Part shown: positions 7,023 through 7,166 of the stretch, in pieces
How positions within the stretch are numbered: position 1 is the stretch's first letter
Layout of the letters: each line of letters begins with the position of its first letter
Assembly (NCBI GenBank): GCA_964429265.1
Contig: CAYSBK010000127.1
Coordinates: 1-7,166, forward strand
DNA length: 7,166 bases
Direction of reading: 5' to 3'
Origin: CAYSBK01 sp964429265
GTDB taxonomy: Bacteria > Planctomycetota > Phycisphaerae > Sedimentisphaerales > Anaerobacaceae
Notes under the pieces: model-generated
Told to the model about the DNA's origin: nothing
Seen by the model: only the letters and a program-made list of their open reading frames with translations
Databases searched by the model: none
Translations under genes and position numbers: made by a program

Positions 7023-7052
7023 ATAATACCACATATCTGGCAGGGTCCGCAA
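7023..7052 (-). promoter_or_regulatory. Candidate extended -10 promoter for the prepilin-like gene
   Basis: On the - strand TGG-TATTAT (7031-7023) matches an extended -10 with five of six -10 bases. TTGCGG (7052-7047) is a weak -35 at 18 bases. Transcription would start near 7016, giving a leader of about 60 nt that contains the hairpins at 7005-7018 and 6968-6983. It lies between the dockerin-like gene end and the prepilin-like start, where a promoter is expected. Confidence 0.45.
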
Positions 7053-7089
7053 GGGTGGGGACAAACTTTTTTTTGTGTGTCATCCTGCC
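7039..7089. repeat. Nested inverted repeats around a T8 tract
   Basis: Outer arms GGCAGG (7039-7044) and CCTGCC (7084-7089) enclose inner arms GACAAAC (7060-7066) and GTGTGTC (7075-7081, one mismatch), with eight T's as the loop. It sits just after the stop of the dockerin-like gene and overlaps the candidate -35 box. It could act as a transcript end for that gene or as an operator. On the - strand the tract is A's within the loop, so it is not a standard intrinsic terminator. Confidence 0.3.
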
Positions 7090-7099
7090 GGATTGGACG

Positions 7100-7166
7100 T
7101 TAATCGCCGCGGGCGAGCCAATTGAAGATAAGTGCCCTCAGGTCGGCAAGATCAACGATTCCGCTG
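7100..7166 (-). CDS. C-terminal end of a dockerin-like protein, partial
   Basis: The - strand reads 21 sense codons from the window edge to TAA at 7102-7100. The peptide 'GIVDLADLRALIFNWLARGD' matches the second half of a type I dockerin repeat: a glycine-valine-aspartate end of a calcium loop, then 'DLxxL', then an aromatic/leucine helix ending 'NWL'. Such modules commonly sit at the extreme C-terminus of secreted proteins in Phycisphaerae and related planctomycetes, often on enzymes or surface proteins. The rest of the gene lies beyond the window, so the catalytic or structural part is unknown. Only one half-repeat is visible, so the call rests on a short match. It runs in the same direction as the prepilin-like gene, 144 nt upstream of its start. 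Confidence 0.6.
   Translation of the reverse strand, partial: SGIVDLADLRALIFNWLARGD

Overview
The window most likely comes from a bacterium of the Planctomycetota, probably class Phycisphaerae; this is inference from gene content. The supporting signs are an H-X9-DG prepilin-like protein, a C-terminal dockerin-like module on a neighbouring gene, and a small membrane-anchored protein with a 'FYDLNTGELF' segment. The DNA is fairly GC-rich, yet it uses ATA often for isoleucine.

Positions 1-5389 (+ strand) hold a tightly packed Bat (Bacteroides aerotolerance-type) operon in the classical order: batA (3' part only), batB, batC, batD, batE. The genes are 15 nt apart at most or overlap (32 nt for batB/batC, 4 nt ATGA for batD/batE), so they are probably co-transcribed and translationally coupled. 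BatA and BatB are membrane-anchored von Willebrand factor A (VWA) proteins. BatC is a secreted TPR protein with a long glutamine-rich tail. BatD is a large exported protein with one C-terminal membrane anchor. BatE combines TPRs, two membrane helices and an SH3-like domain. Together they are expected to form an envelope complex with VWA, TPR and beta-rich domains facing the periplasm. In such loci a MoxR AAA+ ATPase and a DUF58 protein usually precede batA; that part and the operon promoter lie outside the window. The cellular role of Bat complexes remains poorly defined.

Positions 5390-5532 are a non-coding convergent spacer with inverted repeats but no T-run. Positions 5533-7166 are transcribed from the - strand. 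Reading in that direction there is the last 21 codons of a dockerin-like protein, a 144-nt spacer with a candidate promoter and hairpins, the prepilin-like protein with the H-X9-DG motif, and 37 nt further on a membrane-anchored protein of unknown function. The last two probably form a transcription unit.

I found no mobile element, CRISPR array, tRNA or rRNA. I also found no clearly new multi-gene system. The least explained parts are the prepilin-like/unknown-protein pair, the dockerin tail and the structured leader between them.
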